The notes under the pieces were generated by a model. The model made no database searches and was not told the DNA's origin. It saw nothing but the letters and a program-made list of their open reading frames with translations. Shown here in pieces: positions 26,971 to 35,826 of a stretch of DNA of 37,027 bases. The stretch is from Profundicola sp964553105 (lineage in GTDB: Bacteria > Bacteroidota > Bacteroidia > Flavobacteriales > Weeksellaceae): positions 1 to 37,027 of the forward strand of contig CAZKJO010000021.1 in the NCBI GenBank assembly GCA_964553105.1. Direction: 5' to 3'. The first letter of the stretch is position 1. Each line of letters begins with the position of its first letter. The translations under genes were made by a program, and so were the position numbers.

Positions 26971-26978
26971 TACCTTTG
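26971..26978 (+). promoter_or_regulatory. -7 promoter box of T9SS cargo gene
   Basis: TACCTTTG followed by CGGCAC is an excellent match to the Bacteroidota -7 element. It ends 24 bases before the ATG at 27003. Confidence 0.65.
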
Positions 26979-27002
26979 CGGCACATTTATTAATAAGCAA
27001 TT

Positions 27003-27719
27003 ATGAAAAAACCATTATTTTTTTTACTTCTTGGATTCTTGCTAGTTCAAACGAACGCACAGTTTTCAATGACCACAATAGATGACCAACCTATCGAAAA
27101 TGGTCAAACTTTTACTTTTAACACAACTACTGAGGAAGACGCAAAGTTAGGCTACATCGTGCATAACAACTCAGATGCATTAATTTTAATGAAAGCTGAG
27201 GTGGTAGAACTTATTGATTCTGATGGAAGTGAATTCGAGCTTTGTTTTGGTGGATCTTGTTATTACTCAATCAGCCAAGGATTAATTATGCCACAAAGCC
27301 CTGTAGCTATTCAACCAGGTGGAATTCAGGGCATGTTCGACCATATGTGGAATAAAAATACATCTTCTCCTTATATGTCGGCTAAAATTAAATTCTTTAT
27401 GATTGATACATTTGGTGCTGAAGTTGGTGAGCCATTGTTTGTTAACTATGTTTACAATGAAAACTTAGGAGTTCAAGATATTGAGCAAGCCGTTAAGTCT
27501 CAAGTTCAAAATACTATCATTAAAGATGTATTAATGTTAGACTTACACGAAAATTCAATAATTAACATCTATTCTGTAAGCGGAAAATTGATTAAAACTA
27601 CAAAAGCTAACCAAGGTAAACTTAACTTAAACTTAAGCAACCTAAACAAAGGTCAGTACATTGTTGTTGTTAATTCAGCTTCAGGAAAAACAGCTTCTAC
27701 GAAAGTTTTAGTTAAATAA
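27003..27719 (+). CDS. T9SS-exported protein with type A sorting domain, function unknown
   Basis: A 238-residue exported protein. The signal peptide (KPLFFLLLGFLLVQTNAQ) is followed by a beta-rich domain of about 130 residues that I do not recognise, containing a likely disulphide pair in ELCFGGSCYYS (about 80-90). The last 75 residues form a type A T9SS sorting domain: INIYSVSGKLIKTT, LNLSNLNKGQYIVVV and a basic end (STKVLVK). The domain should be cut off after passage through the outer membrane. The gene has its own promoter and a strong terminator, so it is transcribed alone. Confidence 0.85.
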   Translation: MKKPLFFLLLGFLLVQTNAQFSMTTIDDQPIENGQTFTFNTTTEEDAKLGYIVHNNSDALILMKAEVVELIDSDGSEFELCFGGSCYYSISQGLIMPQSPVAIQPGGIQGMFDHMWNKNTSSPYMSAKIKFFMIDTFGAEVGEPLFVNYVYNENLGVQDIEQAVKSQVQNTIIKDVLMLDLHENSIINIYSVSGKLIKTTKANQGKLNLNLSNLNKGQYIVVVNSASGKTASTKVLVK

Positions 27720-27738
27720 TATATATCTACAAAAATTA

Positions 27739-27770
27739 AAATGCCACATCTTGCGATGTGGCATTTTTTT
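27739..27770. terminator. Bidirectional terminator between cargo gene and tyrS
   Basis: AAATGCCACATC (27739-27750) pairs perfectly with GATGTGGCATTT (27755-27766) across a TTGC loop, with T's on both strands. It separates convergent transcripts. Confidence 0.9.
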
Positions 27771-27791
27771 ATTATATCTAAATTCTAGTAA

Positions 27792-29084
27792 TTACTTTAC
27801 AATCACAATGTGATAGTTTTTCTTACCTCTTTGTAATAACAAGTATTTACCAGCGATTAAATCCTCTTTAGAAGGCTTGTAATCATCGCTTATCTTATCC
27901 TTGTTGATAGAGATAGAGTTCTCTTTCAAAGCGCGTCTCGCCTCTCCTTTTGAAGTCAAGAAACCAGAACCTTCTGATAAGAAGTCTAATAATTCTAATT
28001 CAAAAATATCTTCACTCACTTCCTGCTGAGAAACACCTTCAAACACGTCTAAAAAAGTCTGTTCGTTTAAGTTTTTCAAATCCTCTGAAGTAGATTTACC
28101 AAATAAGATTTGAGATGCTTTTTTAGCTAATTCTAACTCTTCTTCTCCGTGAACTAAAGTAGTTACACTATCTGCTAAAGCATTTTGTAAGATTCTTCTA
28201 TGCGGCTCTGCTTTATGTTCAGCTGTTAATTTTTCAATCGTTTCTTTATCCAAGAAAGTATAGAATTTAATGAAACGCTCAGCATCCTCATCGGCTACGT
28301 TTAACCAGAATTGATAGAAGGTGTATACACTAGTTTTGTCCGCGTCTAACCAAATATTTCCTCCTTCTGATTTACCGAATTTAGTTCCATCAGCTTTGGT
28401 AACCAAAGGACAAGTCATCGCAAAAGCTTCTGTTTTACCATCGCTCATTCTACGAATTAACTCGGTTCCTGTGGTCATATTTCCCCACTGATCTGAACCT
28501 CCCATTTGGAATTTAACGCCCATATCATGGTATAAATGGTGGAAGTCATAACCTTGAATCAACTGATAAGTAAATTCAGTAAATGACATACCAACACCTG
28601 ATTCACCCGACAATCTCTTCTTAACAGAATCCTTTGCCATCATGTAATTCACGGTAATTCTCTTACCAACATCTCTTACGAAATCAATAAATGAAAAATC
28701 TTTCATCCAATCGTAATTATTCACCAAAACAGGTGCGTTTTCGTCGGTTGCGTCGAAGTCTAGAAAACGACTCAATACATTTTTAATTCCTTCTACGTTT
28801 TTGGCTAAAGTTTCTTCATCTAACAAGTTACGCTCGTCCGATTTTCCCGTTGGGTCACCAATCATACCTGTAGCTCCACCTACCAAAGCAACCGGTTTGT
28901 GTCCGGCCTTGCGATAATGCATCAAAATTAAAATCGGAACCAAACTACCGATGTGTAATGAATCTGCCGTAGGATCAAATCCGATATAGCCCGTTGTTTT
29001 TTCTTTATTTAATTGTTCTTCTAATCCAGGTGTTGTGTCCTGAATTAAACCTCTCCATTGGAGTTCTTCTAAAAAATTATACAT
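27792..29084 (-). CDS. tyrS: Tyrosyl-tRNA synthetase
   Basis: A 430-residue class I aminoacyl-tRNA synthetase. The nucleotide-binding HIGH-like motif is ADSLHIGSLVPI, followed by GGATGMIGDPTGKSDER. Tyrosine-binding residues lie in FTYQLIQGYDF and GGSDQWGNMTTG, and the KMSKS-like loop is TKFGKSEGGNIWLD. The C-terminal 70 residues match an S4 RNA-binding domain (RRALKENSISINKDK). ATG at 29084 is chosen: the ORF can be extended to a TTG at 29114, but that part holds the promoter boxes TATTTTTG (29104-29111) and TAAATTTG (29112-29119). Monocistronic by its flanking hairpins. Confidence 0.97.
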   Translation of the reverse strand: MYNFLEELQWRGLIQDTTPGLEEQLNKEKTTGYIGFDPTADSLHIGSLVPILILMHYRKAGHKPVALVGGATGMIGDPTGKSDERNLLDEETLAKNVEGIKNVLSRFLDFDATDENAPVLVNNYDWMKDFSFIDFVRDVGKRITVNYMMAKDSVKKRLSGESGVGMSFTEFTYQLIQGYDFHHLYHDMGVKFQMGGSDQWGNMTTGTELIRRMSDGKTEAFAMTCPLVTKADGTKFGKSEGGNIWLDADKTSVYTFYQFWLNVADEDAERFIKFYTFLDKETIEKLTAEHKAEPHRRILQNALADSVTTLVHGEEELELAKKASQILFGKSTSEDLKNLNEQTFLDVFEGVSQQEVSEDIFELELLDFLSEGSGFLTSKGEARRALKENSISINKDKISDDYKPSKEDLIAGKYLLLQRGKKNYHIVIVK

Positions 29085-29103
29085 AGTTGGATATTGAAGT
29101 CCG

Positions 29104-29119
29104 CAAAAATACAAATTTA
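29104..29119 (-). promoter_or_regulatory. Tandem -7 boxes of tyrS
   Basis: Minus-strand TAAATTTG (29112-29119) runs directly into TATTTTTG (29104-29111). Both match TAnnTTTG, and the nearer one is 19 bases from the ATG. Confidence 0.55.
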
Positions 29120-29173
29120 ATATAGCTTGACTTTAACAGATTAGATTAAATCCTAATGAAAAACTTAAAGCAT

Positions 29174-29203
29174 AAAAAAACCAACCCGAAATGGATTGGT
29201 TTT
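29174..29203 (-). terminator. Terminator after coaX
   Basis: On the minus strand AAAACCAA (29203-29196) pairs with TTGGTTTT (29184-29177), with a weaker TCC/GGG inner stem and a T-run after it. It ends the M1 peptidase-coaX unit. Confidence 0.75.
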
Positions 29204-29234
29204 ATAAGTATTTTACTTAAGATTTTAATCTATA

Positions 29235-29990
29235 TTAAACATTCTGTTCATACAACAAACATAAACCTCGCAAGGTATGTAGCTTGTCATCTTTATTTAT
29301 TTTATCCGTCAAAGGATTAAAAATATGTCCTAATCCACCTGTAGATATAACATAGAAATCTTTATTAAATTCCTTTTTAATACGAGCGATTAATCCTTCA
29401 ACCATTCCAATATAGCCATAGACCATTCCGCTTTGCATACAAGCTTCTGTATTTTTACCTAAAGACGATTTAGGTGGCACCAATTCAATGTCTGGCAATT
29501 GGGAGGTATCTCCCACCAAAGCTTTTAAGGAAGTAATTACACCCGGCGCAATCACAACACCCATAACTTCACCTGAAGCATCGATACCAAGAATGGTTAA
29601 TGCTGTACCGAAATCAATAATCAGTTTATTATCTGGATATAACTCATGTGCTGCTACTGCATTTGCATACAAGTCAGTACCCATTTGATCTGAATGTTGA
29701 ACTACATTGGATTTGGTGTTTCGGTCGACAATCATGGCTTCTATACTATGAATCTCATTTAAGGCCCTAGCAACAATTCCTGTTTGATGTGGAACCACCG
29801 AGCCAATAACAATCCCTTTGATTTGATTCTTGTCGATACCATGTTGTTCATACATATTCTTGAACATCAAAAACAACTCATCAGCCGTTTTAAATGGTTT
29901 GGTGTTGATAGTCCAAGAGGTTAGATTCTTATGGTTTTCTCCAACCCCAAATCTAATACTAGAGTTACCAATATTTACTACTAAAATCAT
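29235..29990 (-). CDS. coaX: Type III pantothenate kinase
   Basis: A 251-residue ASKHA-fold kinase that phosphorylates pantothenate in the first committed step of coenzyme A synthesis. Visible motifs are the phosphate-binding LVVNIGNSSIRFG at the N-terminus, GTDLYANAVAAHEL near residue 100, DFGTALTILGID near 125 and APGVITSLKAL near 145. Leu stands where many CoaX proteins have Arg in GxDR, a variation I believe also occurs in other members. It starts three bases after the M1 peptidase stop, so they form an operon without an obvious functional link. A terminator follows. Confidence 0.93.
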   Translation of the reverse strand: MILVVNIGNSSIRFGVGENHKNLTSWTINTKPFKTADELFLMFKNMYEQHGIDKNQIKGIVIGSVVPHQTGIVARALNEIHSIEAMIVDRNTKSNVVQHSDQMGTDLYANAVAAHELYPDNKLIIDFGTALTILGIDASGEVMGVVIAPGVITSLKALVGDTSQLPDIELVPPKSSLGKNTEACMQSGMVYGYIGMVEGLIARIKKEFNKDFYVISTGGLGHIFNPLTDKINKDDKLHTLRGLCLLYEQNV

Positions 29991-29993
29991 ATA

Positions 29994-31847
29994 TTATGGC
30001 TGTGGTGCTGGATAAATATTATTCGCTCTATTTATGTCTGCTAATCTTTGTGTATAATCAATTTCCACTTTTTGAACCTCTTTAGTTGCCTCAAATTCAT
30101 AAGAATCATAAGTCCAACCCCAATCTTTTAATTGTGTTGATTTAATACCTTGGTAGAATTTATTTTCTTTTTCTTTACTACCTCTCATCGCATTGATCGG
30201 GATATAAAACAACTCTTTGCTTCCATCTTTATAAGTTACTAGAACGTCTAAAGGCATGGCGAAGTTTGAGTGATTTTTTAGTGAGACTTTTCTACCTTCA
30301 ACCTTTTCAACGCCATAATCAATGGTTCTGATGGTATTAACGAATAGATTGTTATACCACTTCAAGTTAATTCCAGAAACTTCTTGAGCCACTTTTTGGA
30401 AGTCACCTAATTTAGGATGTTTCATGCTCCAATCTGCATAAAACTTCTTGAAAGTCTCTTTCAAAGCGTCTTCACCAATTATATATCCTAGCTGGGCAAC
30501 ATAAACTTGCCCTTTGTAATATGCGGCTAAACTATAAGCAAAGTTGGTGTCATAATAATCTGCCAATAAACTCATCGGCTCTTCTTTTCCACTTTGAGCT
30601 AAGTGATAATATCCATTATAAGCTCCTTGGAAAGGATTAATTTGATTTTTGTTTGCATCCATGATTTCAGCCATAGCCGCTGCCTCTGCATAAGTTGTGA
30701 AACCTTCGTCCATCCATTCGTCTCTCGTTTCATCAAAAGCAAATAAATGCTGGAACCAAGAGTGTGCAGCTTCATGATAAATCACTCCCAACAGACTTTC
30801 AAAGTTACGTTTCCCGGTGATTAAGGTAGAAGTTCCATATTCCATTCCACCATCACCACCTTGAACAATACTGTATGTGCTCCATGGATAAGCTCCAAAG
30901 TTTTCATCCATAAATTGGAAGAACTCAACTACTTTAGGCTTTGCGGTCTGCCAGTGGTTTACAAATTCTTTATCTAAATTTTTGTCATATAAATAATATA
31001 AAACTGGTCCATTAGGAACTTGTTGCTTTTCTACCACATAATCTGGATCAGCTCCCCAAGCAAAATCATGAATGTTTTCTGCTTTAAAATTCCAAGTTAC
31101 ATTAGATCTCTTTTTGAATTTTTTATTTGAGTAACCTGGCATGCTGTCTTCATTCTGCAATTCTCCAGATGCTCCAACAATATAATTTGATGGAAGAGTG
31201 ATTTTAACATCGAAGTTCCCGAATGGCGCATAAAATTCACGTCCGATATATTCATCTAAATGCCATCCTTCATTATCATATTGTGCGATTTTAGGATACC
31301 ATTGTGTCATAGAAAAGTCAATCCCTTCACTAGAATCTCTACCACCTCTACGAATAATTTTGGGTACTTGAGTTTTCCAATCAAGTTTCAAAGTAGTACT
31401 CGATTTAGGTCCTAATGGCTCTTTTAAACTAACTTCTAAAATAGTTCCCATATATTTAAAGTCTAGTAATTTACCGTTTTGGTGAATACTATTCATTTTT
31501 ACAAAGCCAATTTCTTCCGGTGTTAACTTAGAAATTCTACTTTCGTAAATAGGATTATCTTTCGTCCCGATATTGTTTGTCATTCTCCTATCTGGATCTT
31601 CAATAGATTTCAGCCTTTCATCCATCAAACTACCTGGTTGAAAAGCATTATAATACAAATGAAAATAAATTTTATCCAATGTATCATCGGAATTATTGGA
31701 GTAAGTAACCTCCATTTTTCCATCATATTGGAATTTTTCAACTTGCATGTGGATGTCCATTTTATAATCCACGAACTGTTGCCAATAACTTTGTGCACTC
31801 AACGGAACACAAATAAAGGCCATCAAAAGCCAACTTAATTTCTTCAT
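29994..31847 (-). CDS. M1 family metallopeptidase (exported)
   Basis: A 617-residue exported zinc aminopeptidase-like enzyme. A signal peptide (LSWLLMAFICVPLSAQS) leads to the N-terminal beta domain. The active site is complete: YHEAAHSWF gives HEXXH near residue 357, and the third zinc ligand lies 19 residues after the second His in EWMDEGFTTYAE. The exopeptidase loop reads GGDGGMEYGTS, the counterpart of GxMEN. There is neither lipobox nor sorting domain, so it probably works in the periplasm on peptides. It is the first gene of a unit with coaX. A -7-like box with one mismatch (TATTTTAG, 31852-31859) is next to its start. Confidence 0.93.
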   Translation of the reverse strand: MKKLSWLLMAFICVPLSAQSYWQQFVDYKMDIHMQVEKFQYDGKMEVTYSNNSDDTLDKIYFHLYYNAFQPGSLMDERLKSIEDPDRRMTNNIGTKDNPIYESRISKLTPEEIGFVKMNSIHQNGKLLDFKYMGTILEVSLKEPLGPKSSTTLKLDWKTQVPKIIRRGGRDSSEGIDFSMTQWYPKIAQYDNEGWHLDEYIGREFYAPFGNFDVKITLPSNYIVGASGELQNEDSMPGYSNKKFKKRSNVTWNFKAENIHDFAWGADPDYVVEKQQVPNGPVLYYLYDKNLDKEFVNHWQTAKPKVVEFFQFMDENFGAYPWSTYSIVQGGDGGMEYGTSTLITGKRNFESLLGVIYHEAAHSWFQHLFAFDETRDEWMDEGFTTYAEAAAMAEIMDANKNQINPFQGAYNGYYHLAQSGKEEPMSLLADYYDTNFAYSLAAYYKGQVYVAQLGYIIGEDALKETFKKFYADWSMKHPKLGDFQKVAQEVSGINLKWYNNLFVNTIRTIDYGVEKVEGRKVSLKNHSNFAMPLDVLVTYKDGSKELFYIPINAMRGSKEKENKFYQGIKSTQLKDWGWTYDSYEFEATKEVQKVEIDYTQRLADINRANNIYPAPQP

Positions 31848-31891
31848 AAAGCTAAAATAAGATATTTTATTGTTTGTTAACGAATTTGCTC

Positions 31892-31907
31892 AACTTTAGC
31901 TAAAGTT
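31892..31907. promoter_or_regulatory. 16-bp perfect palindrome upstream of the M1 peptidase
   Basis: AACTTTAGCTAAAGTT is self-complementary and lies 45 bases upstream of the peptidase start, in the 94-base space after the binding-protein gene. It may be an operator; it lacks a T-run. Confidence 0.4.
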
Positions 31908-31941
31908 TAGCGATTTTAGTATCAAAAATAGTCTAAATGAA

Positions 31942-33045
31942 CTATTTCCCTAACTTATGATAAAAGAATAATTCATGGTTAGGAAAGACTTCTGGATGAA
32001 AAACACGAATCAAGTCTTTTAATACCCAATCAGCACGAACCGAGCCCGTTTCAAAATAATCATTGGCACCAGCTGTATTCATTCTATTCGATATGGAATA
32101 AACATTCTCATTTTTATAAGCTTTAAACCAATCATGGTTAATATAAGACTTCTGAATTTCGTTTAATGAAGTTAAATCTGAAGCATTCATCCAAAAATCA
32201 GCATCGGCTGCTTTTTCATAAACTTGTTCAAAATTTAGCTTTACACTTCCTTGACTGGTATCATTTGACCATAAATAGTTTGCTCCAGCATCCTTAAAAT
32301 ATTGTGCAGCGAAACTCTCTCCTCCAGGCATATACCAAATATCACCACGCATAATTTCGGCAAAGGCCGTAGGTCTCTTTTCTTGCTTCAATGCTAATTC
32401 TCTATAAGAAAGATAATTGGTTTCAATTTCTTGATATAATTCCTTCGCCACTTCCAGTTTCCCTGTTAAAACTCCATATAGCTTAATGAATTCAGCTTTT
32501 CCTAATGGCGTTTTCTCATTATATTCATCTACATAAACCATTAAAACACCTGCCTCTTCTAACCTTTGGTAGGTTTTAGACATATTTGGATCGGAGAAAC
32601 CAATCACAACATCTGGAGCAAGAGCGATGATTTTTTCTAAATTAATTGCTGATAAATTTCCTTTATCTAAATTAGGATTATCCTTAATTCGCTGATGAAG
32701 TGCTGGACTATAAATCCATTGAGCATCAAAAACACCTTTGATTGCATCTAAATAATTCAATGCCTCTAGGTATCCAACGCTAGAGGCAGATAAAATTGCC
32801 ATATTTTTTAAAGGCAACTTGTTTTTAGGAATTTTGATGGACTTTGTACTCTTATCCAATAAAATCTGGTAGTTCCAAATTGAATCTTCCTCAAATAAAG
32901 CAACGGAGGAAGCATTTTTAAAAATATTTAAAGAATCTTTTTCATGTACATTAATCTCCTTAATACTTGAAGATGAATCTTTTTCACATGAAATTAAAAG
33001 AAAAAGTGATATATTTATAAATATGTAAATAAAAGTTTTGTTCAT
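31942..33045 (-). CDS. ABC-type periplasmic metal/siderophore or cobalamin-binding lipoprotein
   Basis: A 367-residue periplasmic binding protein of the Peripla_BP_2 (FecB/BtuF) class. The signal ends in a lipobox (SLFLLISCEKD, Cys about 20). Domain marks are ASSVGYLEALNYLDAIKGVF, NLEKIIALAPDVVIGFSDPN and RLEEAGVLMVYVDEYNE in the first lobe, and IWYMPGGESFAAQYFKDAG plus ADFWMNASDL in the second. Proteins of this class bring iron-siderophore, haem or vitamin B12 to an inner-membrane permease. No permease or ATPase gene is next to it: the downstream gene is a peptidase and upstream is a divergent tRNA. The ligand therefore cannot be named. Confidence 0.87.
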   Translation of the reverse strand: MNKTFIYIFINISLFLLISCEKDSSSSIKEINVHEKDSLNIFKNASSVALFEEDSIWNYQILLDKSTKSIKIPKNKLPLKNMAILSASSVGYLEALNYLDAIKGVFDAQWIYSPALHQRIKDNPNLDKGNLSAINLEKIIALAPDVVIGFSDPNMSKTYQRLEEAGVLMVYVDEYNEKTPLGKAEFIKLYGVLTGKLEVAKELYQEIETNYLSYRELALKQEKRPTAFAEIMRGDIWYMPGGESFAAQYFKDAGANYLWSNDTSQGSVKLNFEQVYEKAADADFWMNASDLTSLNEIQKSYINHDWFKAYKNENVYSISNRMNTAGANDYFETGSVRADWVLKDLIRVFHPEVFPNHELFFYHKLGK

Positions 33046-33069
33046 AATTTAAAAATAATTGTATATTTG
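33037..33069 (+). promoter_or_regulatory. Promoter of tRNA-Arg
   Basis: A -33 TTTG (33037-33040) and -7 TATATTTG (33062-33069), 21 bases apart, sit just before the tRNA. The -33 element lies inside the first codons of the divergent binding-protein gene. Confidence 0.6.
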
Positions 33070-33081
33070 CACCCCGTAAAT

Positions 33082-33155
33082 GGCCACGTAGATCAATTGG
33101 ATAGATCGTCAGATTACGGCTCTGAAGGTTGAGGGTTCGACTCCTTCCGTGGTCA
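33082..33155 (+). tRNA. tRNA-Arg(ACG)
   Basis: A 74-base cloverleaf. The acceptor stem pairs GGCCACG with CGTGGTC (one G-T pair), and the D arm is GATC/GATC. The anticodon arm pairs TCAGA with TCTGA around the loop TTACGGC, giving anticodon ACG. The T arm is GAGGG-TTCGACT-CCTTC. The discriminator is A; CCA is not encoded. With A34 edited to inosine by TadA, it would read most CGN codons. Confidence 0.95.
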
Positions 33156-33164
33156 CTAAACAAG

Positions 33165-33190
33165 AAAGCCGCTTGAAAAAGCGGCTTTTT
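33165..33190 (+). terminator. tRNA-Arg terminator
   Basis: AAAGCCGCTT, a GAAA loop and AAGCGGCTTT, followed by T's. It also separates the convergent GNAT gene. Confidence 0.85.
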
Positions 33191-33203
33191 CTATGCTGTA
33201 AAT

Positions 33204-33479
33204 TTAAACTAATTCTTCTGGCCAATTATGACGTTTCATGATCGTTGAAGCATAACCACAAATTGGTTTTGGCCTCATATTTTTCTCCTGCGCTAATAAA
33301 ATACCTTGCTTAACGATTTCTTTACCAATTTCTTGGTCTCTATATTCTGGTTCTACAAAGACATAATCTAAATATAAACTACCAACGCCTTCGTGATAAT
33401 CCATATATCCAACACAAACACCGTCTTTGTGCATTTCAAATTTTCTTTGATGAATGGGAACCACTTTTAATTCTGACAT
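33204..33479 (-). CDS. Small GNAT-like N-acetyltransferase (YjdJ/CG type)
   Basis: A 91-residue single-domain protein resembling the minimal GCN5-related acetyltransferases. The order is a short beta meander (GVCVGYMDYHEGVGSLYLDYV), then VFVEPEYRDQEIGKEIVKQG, corresponding to the acetyl-CoA-binding Q/RxxGxG/A loop, and a C-terminal PKPICGYASTIMKRH like the conserved end of this family. The loop carries Asp-Gln-Glu where the usual form is Gly-Gln-Gly, so cofactor binding may be weakened. The substrate is unknown. The -7 box TACCTTTG (33494-33501) is 14 bases before the ATG. Confidence 0.78.
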   Translation of the reverse strand: MSELKVVPIHQRKFEMHKDGVCVGYMDYHEGVGSLYLDYVFVEPEYRDQEIGKEIVKQGILLAQEKNMRPKPICGYASTIMKRHNWPEELV

Positions 33480-33586
33480 ATAAACCTTTTTTACAAAGGT
33501 AAAAAATAATACATCAGCATAAAAGACAATTGAACATTGACTTAGAATTTAGAGCGATATTGCTCATCATTTTACAACATACTTTC

Positions 33587-33594
33587 TATCTTTG
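33587..33594 (+). promoter_or_regulatory. -7 promoter box of metG
   Basis: TATCTTTG followed by TACAT matches TAnnTTTG and ends 17 bases before the metG ATG. It is the same octamer as the hemB box. Confidence 0.6.
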
Positions 33595-33611
33595 TACATT
33601 AACAGAAATTT

Positions 33612-35645
33612 ATGTCAAAAAGATATACAGTAACCTCTGCGTTACCCTACGCCAATGGTCCAATTCACATAGGGCATTTAGCAGGTGTGTACATTCCTGC
33701 CGATATCTATGTGAGATATTTAAGAAGAAAAGGAAAAGATGTTTTATTTGTGGGCGGATCCGATGAGCATGGCATTCCGGTAACTATTCGTGCTAAACGC
33801 GAAAACACAACGCCACAAGCTATTGTAGATCGTTATCACGACTTAATCAAAAATACATTTGCTGATCTAGGAATTTCTTTTGACATCTATGATCGAACTT
33901 CTTCTCAGCATCATCATAAAAACGCTGCTGAATTCTTTACACACCTTTACGATAAAGGTGTTTTTCAAGCGGAAGAAACAGAACAATATTTTGACGAAGA
34001 AGCTGGAGAATTCTTAGCTGATAGATATATCGTTGGGGAATGCCCTAATTGTGGTAATGCGAATGCATATGGAGATCAATGCGAGAGCTGTGGATCGAGT
34101 TTGAGTCCAAGAGAGTTAATCAATCCAAAGTCAGCCTTAAGCGGAAATATTCCTGTTTTAAGAAAAACAAAAAACTGGACTTTACCATTAGATCAATATG
34201 AAGATTTCTTAAGGGACTGGGCTGTAGAAGGGCATAAAGATGATTGGAAATCAAACGTATTAGGTCAGGTTAAATCTTGGTTAGACGATGGTCTAAAACC
34301 TCGTGCTATGACCCGAGATTTAGATTGGGGTGTAAATGTTCCATTAGATGAAGCAGCAGGCAAAGTATTGTATGTTTGGTTCGACGCACCAATTGGGTAT
34401 ATTTCTGCAACACAAAAATGGGCAGAAGAAAATGGAAAAGACTGGAAACCTTATTGGCAAGACGAAGAGACAGAATTGATTCACTTCATCGGGAAAGACA
34501 ATATTGTTTTCCACTGTGTTATTTTCCCAGTTATGTTGAAAGCACATGGTGATTATATTTTACCAAAAAACGTACCTGCGAATGAGTTTTTAAACCTTGA
34601 AAATGATAAGATTTCTACCTCTAGAAATCATGCTGTTTGGGCACATGAATATGTTGAAGAATTCCCAGGCAAACAAGATGTTTTGAGATATGTCTTAACA
34701 TCTAACATGCCAGAGAATAAAGATAATAACTTCACATGGAAGGACTTCCAAACGAAAAATAACTCTGAATTAGTTGGGATTTTAGGTAACTTTTTGAATC
34801 GTGTGATGGTCTTAACTAATAAATACCACGATGGAGTAATTCCTGATGGAGAAACAACTTTTGACGAATTAAAAGATCTAAAGGAATTCCCAAAAAGAAT
34901 TGGAGCTTATTTAGAGAAATTTGAGTTTAGAAATGCTTTAAGTGAATTAATGAATTTAGCTCGTTTGGGTAATCAATTTTTACAAGTACAAGAACCATGG
35001 AAAAAGATTAAGACCCATCCAGAAGAAGTTCCTTCTATCATGAGAGCTTCTTTAGAAATATCAGCTTTGTTAGCTCAATTAGCAGAACCTTTTATGCCTC
35101 AGGCAAGTGCAAAAATGCTACGCATGCTGAATCTCGAATTAAAGACCTGGGATAAATTAGAAGAAAGTGATTCATGGGTCACTACCGGTCAATTACTGAA
35201 TAAAGCAGAATTGCTATTTGACAAAGTAGAAGATGAAGCCATTGAATTTCAATTAAATAAATTAAGCGAAACCAAAAGACAAAATAAAATGACGAATCCT
35301 ACTGCCGAGCCACAAAAAGAAACTTGCACATTTGATGATTTTCAAAAAATCGACTTACGTGTAGGAACTATATTAGAGGCAAAGAAAGTGGAGAAGGCTG
35401 ACAAGTTATTAGAATTGAAAGTTGATACAGGAATTGACGTAAGAACCATCGTTTCAGGTATTGCTGAAAGCTTTACGCCAGAAGAAGTGATTGGCAAGAA
35501 GTGTACGGTTCTTGTGAATTTAGCTCCACGTAAGATTCGAGGAGTTGAAAGCCAAGGAATGTTATTATTTACAGACAAAGCAGATGGAAAACTTAGCTTT
35601 GTAAATCCTGAAGAAGATGCAGCAAACGGTGCTGGAATCGCATAA
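33612..35645 (+). CDS. metG: Methionyl-tRNA synthetase with C-terminal tRNA-binding domain
   Basis: A 677-residue class I synthetase that charges tRNA-Met. YANGPIHIGHLAGVYIPAD holds the HIGH motif near residue 20. A zinc knuckle with four cysteines (GECPNCGNANAYGDQCESCG) lies near 143-165. The KMSKS-equivalent loop is ENDKISTSRNHAVW near 332. After the anticodon-binding helical bundle, residues about 570-675 form an EMAP-II/Trbp111-like domain (FQKIDLRVGTILEAKKVEKA) that aids tRNA binding and dimer formation. Length is as expected for this two-domain form. The gene is monocistronic, with its own promoter and terminator. Confidence 0.98.
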   Translation: MSKRYTVTSALPYANGPIHIGHLAGVYIPADIYVRYLRRKGKDVLFVGGSDEHGIPVTIRAKRENTTPQAIVDRYHDLIKNTFADLGISFDIYDRTSSQHHHKNAAEFFTHLYDKGVFQAEETEQYFDEEAGEFLADRYIVGECPNCGNANAYGDQCESCGSSLSPRELINPKSALSGNIPVLRKTKNWTLPLDQYEDFLRDWAVEGHKDDWKSNVLGQVKSWLDDGLKPRAMTRDLDWGVNVPLDEAAGKVLYVWFDAPIGYISATQKWAEENGKDWKPYWQDEETELIHFIGKDNIVFHCVIFPVMLKAHGDYILPKNVPANEFLNLENDKISTSRNHAVWAHEYVEEFPGKQDVLRYVLTSNMPENKDNNFTWKDFQTKNNSELVGILGNFLNRVMVLTNKYHDGVIPDGETTFDELKDLKEFPKRIGAYLEKFEFRNALSELMNLARLGNQFLQVQEPWKKIKTHPEEVPSIMRASLEISALLAQLAEPFMPQASAKMLRMLNLELKTWDKLEESDSWVTTGQLLNKAELLFDKVEDEAIEFQLNKLSETKRQNKMTNPTAEPQKETCTFDDFQKIDLRVGTILEAKKVEKADKLLELKVDTGIDVRTIVSGIAESFTPEEVIGKKCTVLVNLAPRKIRGVESQGMLLFTDKADGKLSFVNPEEDAANGAGIA

Positions 35646-35676
35646 ATCTCCCTCAAATGTGGTTGGATATTATATT

Positions 35677-35709
35677 AACTCGTTAGTCTTCTCGCTAACG
35701 AGTTTTTTT
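35677..35709 (+). terminator. metG terminator
   Basis: AACTCGTTAG (35677-35686) pairs with CTAACGAGTT (35695-35704), followed by seven T's. Confidence 0.9.
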
Positions 35710-35715
35710 ATGCCT

Positions 35716-35786
35716 TAAATTTGCATTAAAAAGCAATCTCCTTAGTTTTTGAAAGGATACCTAGTTTAGGCTCTAGTTAGCCTAAA
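35716..35786 (+). promoter_or_regulatory. Promoter-like box and hairpin in the metG-cargo intergenic space
   Basis: TAAATTTG (35716-35723) matches the -7 consensus but no plus-strand gene follows. TTTAGGCT (35765-35772) and AGCCTAAA (35779-35786) form an 8-bp stem. The rest of this 236-base intergenic region, apart from the two terminators, holds nothing I can name. Confidence 0.3.
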
Positions 35787-35826
35787 AAGCGAATTATGTA
35801 TTTACTTTATATTGAATTCATGGCAA

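Noticed and set aside
33530..33766. A 78-codon frame overlapping the start of metG
   Set aside because: It is out of frame with metG, spans its promoter box and has no recognisable sequence.
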